DNA of 52,342 nucleotides from Paenibacillus plantarum (GTDB lineage Bacteria; Bacillota; Bacilli; Paenibacillales; NBRC-103111): positions 1 through 52,342 of the forward strand of contig NZ_WHNY01000039.1 in the NCBI RefSeq assembly GCF_013141695.1, given 5' to 3'. The position numbers and the translations under genes were made by a program. This document shows, piece after piece, positions 51,105 to 52,342 of this stretch. The notes beneath the pieces were generated by a model. That model saw nothing but the letters and a program-made list of their open reading frames with translations. It did not search any database and was not told the DNA's origin. Positions within the stretch are counted from its first letter, which is position 1; every line of letters begins with the position of its first letter.

Positions 51105-52046
51105 ATGACATCTCACAAAGAACGAAAACTTGCTTATTTACTAGCTGTAATCAACGCCATCATCATCGGTATCTCTTTTCTATTTGCCAAAATAGCGCTA
51201 GACTACGCGCCCCCCCTCGATACTCTGATGTACCGATTCGCCATATCGTTTCTTGGATTATCGCTGCCAGTTGCTTTGGGAATCGTAAAATTGGGTTTTC
51301 GCGGCAAGCCTATTGGCAAAGCACTTATACTCTCATCTATGTATCCATTGGGCTTCTTTACCTTACAAGCATATGGCCTAAAGCACGCAACGGCCGCTGA
51401 AGCGGGCATCCTCTACGCATTTACACCTATCGTCACCATGTTGTGTGCATCGATCTTTTTGAAAGAATCCACCAATCGTGCTCAGAAGCTCGCGATATTT
51501 TGTTCAGTATTCGGTGTTGTATTTATCTTTCTAATGAAGGGAGCTGACTTAGACATCTCTAATATAACAGGTATCTCCTTGCTAATTCTCACTAGTGTTT
51601 CATTTGCGGGATACAGCGTAATGGCACGCTCCTTATCCAAACAATTTAGTCCATCCGAAATTAGTTACCTGATGCTGAGCACTGGATTTGTAGTGTTTCT
51701 GATATCCTCGTTATTTACGCATAGGAAGTTAGGATCATTCGAGAGTTTGCTAACGCCTTTGTCTCACCCACTCTTTCTCGTGTCTATTCTATTCTTAGGC
51801 TTGGTGTCTTCACTGGTAACGGCTCTGGCGTCAACGTATGTCTTGTCCAAAATCGAAGCTTCCCAAATGAGCGTCTTCACGAATCTTTCCACATTGGTTA
51901 CAATTGCCGCGGGCGCATTATTCCTAGGAGAGGAAGTAACCCGCTATCATGTTATTGGCTCATTATTAATCATTGCTGGCGTGCTCGGTACCCAATACTA
52001 CAGTGGACGTATCAAGGAAGTTTCTAAGTTGAAGAGATCTGTTTAA
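51105..52046 (+). CDS. EamA-family (DMT) transporter
   Basis: Integral membrane protein of 313 residues with about ten spans in two EamA repeats (~10-145 and ~155-295), e.g. LAVINAIIIGISFLFAKIAL at the start and HVIGSLLIIAGVLGTQYYSG at the end. DMT transporters export amino acids or other small metabolites. It is divergent from a MocR regulator, an arrangement common for amino-compound exporters. It is unrelated in function to the glycan genes. The AAGGAG ribosome site lies ten bases before the ATG. Confidence 0.92.
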   Translation: MTSHKERKLAYLLAVINAIIIGISFLFAKIALDYAPPLDTLMYRFAISFLGLSLPVALGIVKLGFRGKPIGKALILSSMYPLGFFTLQAYGLKHATAAEAGILYAFTPIVTMLCASIFLKESTNRAQKLAIFCSVFGVVFIFLMKGADLDISNITGISLLILTSVSFAGYSVMARSLSKQFSPSEISYLMLSTGFVVFLISSLFTHRKLGSFESLLTPLSHPLFLVSILFLGLVSSLVTALASTYVLSKIEASQMSVFTNLSTLVTIAAGALFLGEEVTRYHVIGSLLIIAGVLGTQYYSGRIKEVSKLKRSV

Positions 52047-52120
52047 TTGCAAAATATCTGGAGCTATAACTGGCGGCCGCTGATGCGAATAAATCATTTT
52101 GTAATTGGAAAAATAAAACA

Positions 52121-52150
52121 TTGCCATGTGTTTAACATCCATGCTATATT
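52121..52150 (+). promoter_or_regulatory. rRNA operon promoter P1
   Basis: TTGCCA at 52121-52126, an 18-bp spacer and TATATT at 52145-52150, with an A-rich stretch upstream (UP-element-like). Confidence 0.6.
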
Positions 52151-52218
52151 ATCACTTCGGCCGCAAGACAGACAGGCTGGTAACGAAAAAGAATGAAAAA
52201 AAGAATTTCAAAAAAAGC

Positions 52219-52247
52219 TTGCAAATAAAAAATGAACATGGTATATT
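52219..52247 (+). promoter_or_regulatory. rRNA operon promoter P2
   Basis: TTGCAA at 52219-52224, a 17-bp spacer and TATATT at 52242-52247, preceded by an A-tract. Its -10 box is 97 bases from that of P1, and similar ACTTC(GG/TC) bases follow both -10 boxes, indicating duplicated promoters. Confidence 0.7.
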
Positions 52248-52280
52248 ACTTCTCGCTGCTTCGGTAACACGGCAGTGAAC

Positions 52281-52342
52281 GAAAGAAATTGATCTTTGAA
52301 AACTGAACAACGAGTGAGTAAGCACGAACGAGTAATCGTTCA
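52281..52342 (+). other. Pre-16S rRNA leader (partial)
   Basis: TTGATCTTTGAAAACTGAAC at 52289-52308 and the following ACGAGTGAGTAAGC are typical of the boxA-containing leader in front of Bacillales rRNA genes. The window ends before the 16S gene, which should lie downstream on the plus strand. The 52047-52120 stretch holds no gene. Confidence 0.7.

Overview
The window is about 52 kb of a low-to-mid GC Gram-positive chromosome. The strong AGGAGG-type ribosome binding sites, YesM/YesN-type two-component systems beside LplB/YtcP/LplA-type sugar importers, lipoprotein substrate-binding proteins, large multidomain secreted beta-helix enzymes and CcpA-type cre boxes all point to Paenibacillus or a close relative. 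No phage, insertion sequence, CRISPR array or tRNA is visible. The right end runs into the promoter and leader region of an rRNA operon whose 16S gene lies beyond the window.

Layout. (1) 0.4-6.8 kb: importer 1 (two permeases, one lipoprotein) followed, after an internal terminator, by a response regulator and sensor kinase. (2) 7.4-15.7 kb: a four-gene operon with a 1447-residue secreted PL6-type lyase, an SGNH esterase, an SDR oxidoreductase and a PL15-like exolyase; then a TolB-like propeller gene with its own promoter. This set fits breakdown of a uronate polysaccharide such as alginate: endo-cleavage, uptake, deacylation, exo-cleavage to the keto-uronate, reduction. (3) 16.7-19.6 kb: an AraC regulator divergent from a PhyH-type Fe(II)/2-oxoglutarate oxygenase, then a PD-(D/E)XK nuclease-like gene set between two copies of a non-coding repeat. 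(4) 19.9-32.8 kb: a FAD oxidoreductase/SGNH hydrolase pair divergent from a LacI regulator, then two-component system 2, an AraC regulator, a second FAD oxidoreductase and importer 2. (5) 33.1-38.2 kb: a secreted GH28/GH49-like beta-helix protein with a cre box, an AraC regulator and a third FAD oxidoreductase. (6) 38.6-49.5 kb: a membrane-anchored AraC regulator, importer 3, a heparinase II/III-type lyase, a small SurA_N-like lipoprotein and a secreted beta-helix/DNRLRE protein. (7) 49.6-52.0 kb: a MocR regulator divergent from an EamA exporter.

The genes look like a compound polysaccharide utilisation region with three parallel modules, each made of regulator, importer and enzymes. None of the importers has its own ATPase, so a shared MsmX-type ATPase elsewhere is expected. 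The combination of three FAD_oxidored-family proteins, a PhyH oxygenase and two SGNH esterases with lyases suggests that the glycans carry modifications needing oxidation or deacylation. Exact substrates cannot be read from the sequence. The features most worth following are the regulatory DNA (a palindrome over a consensus promoter, a shared 18-nt motif upstream of two -10 boxes, terminators inside operons), the dispersed repeats, the repeat-bounded nuclease gene with a hairpin leader, and the catalytically unusual beta-helix proteins.
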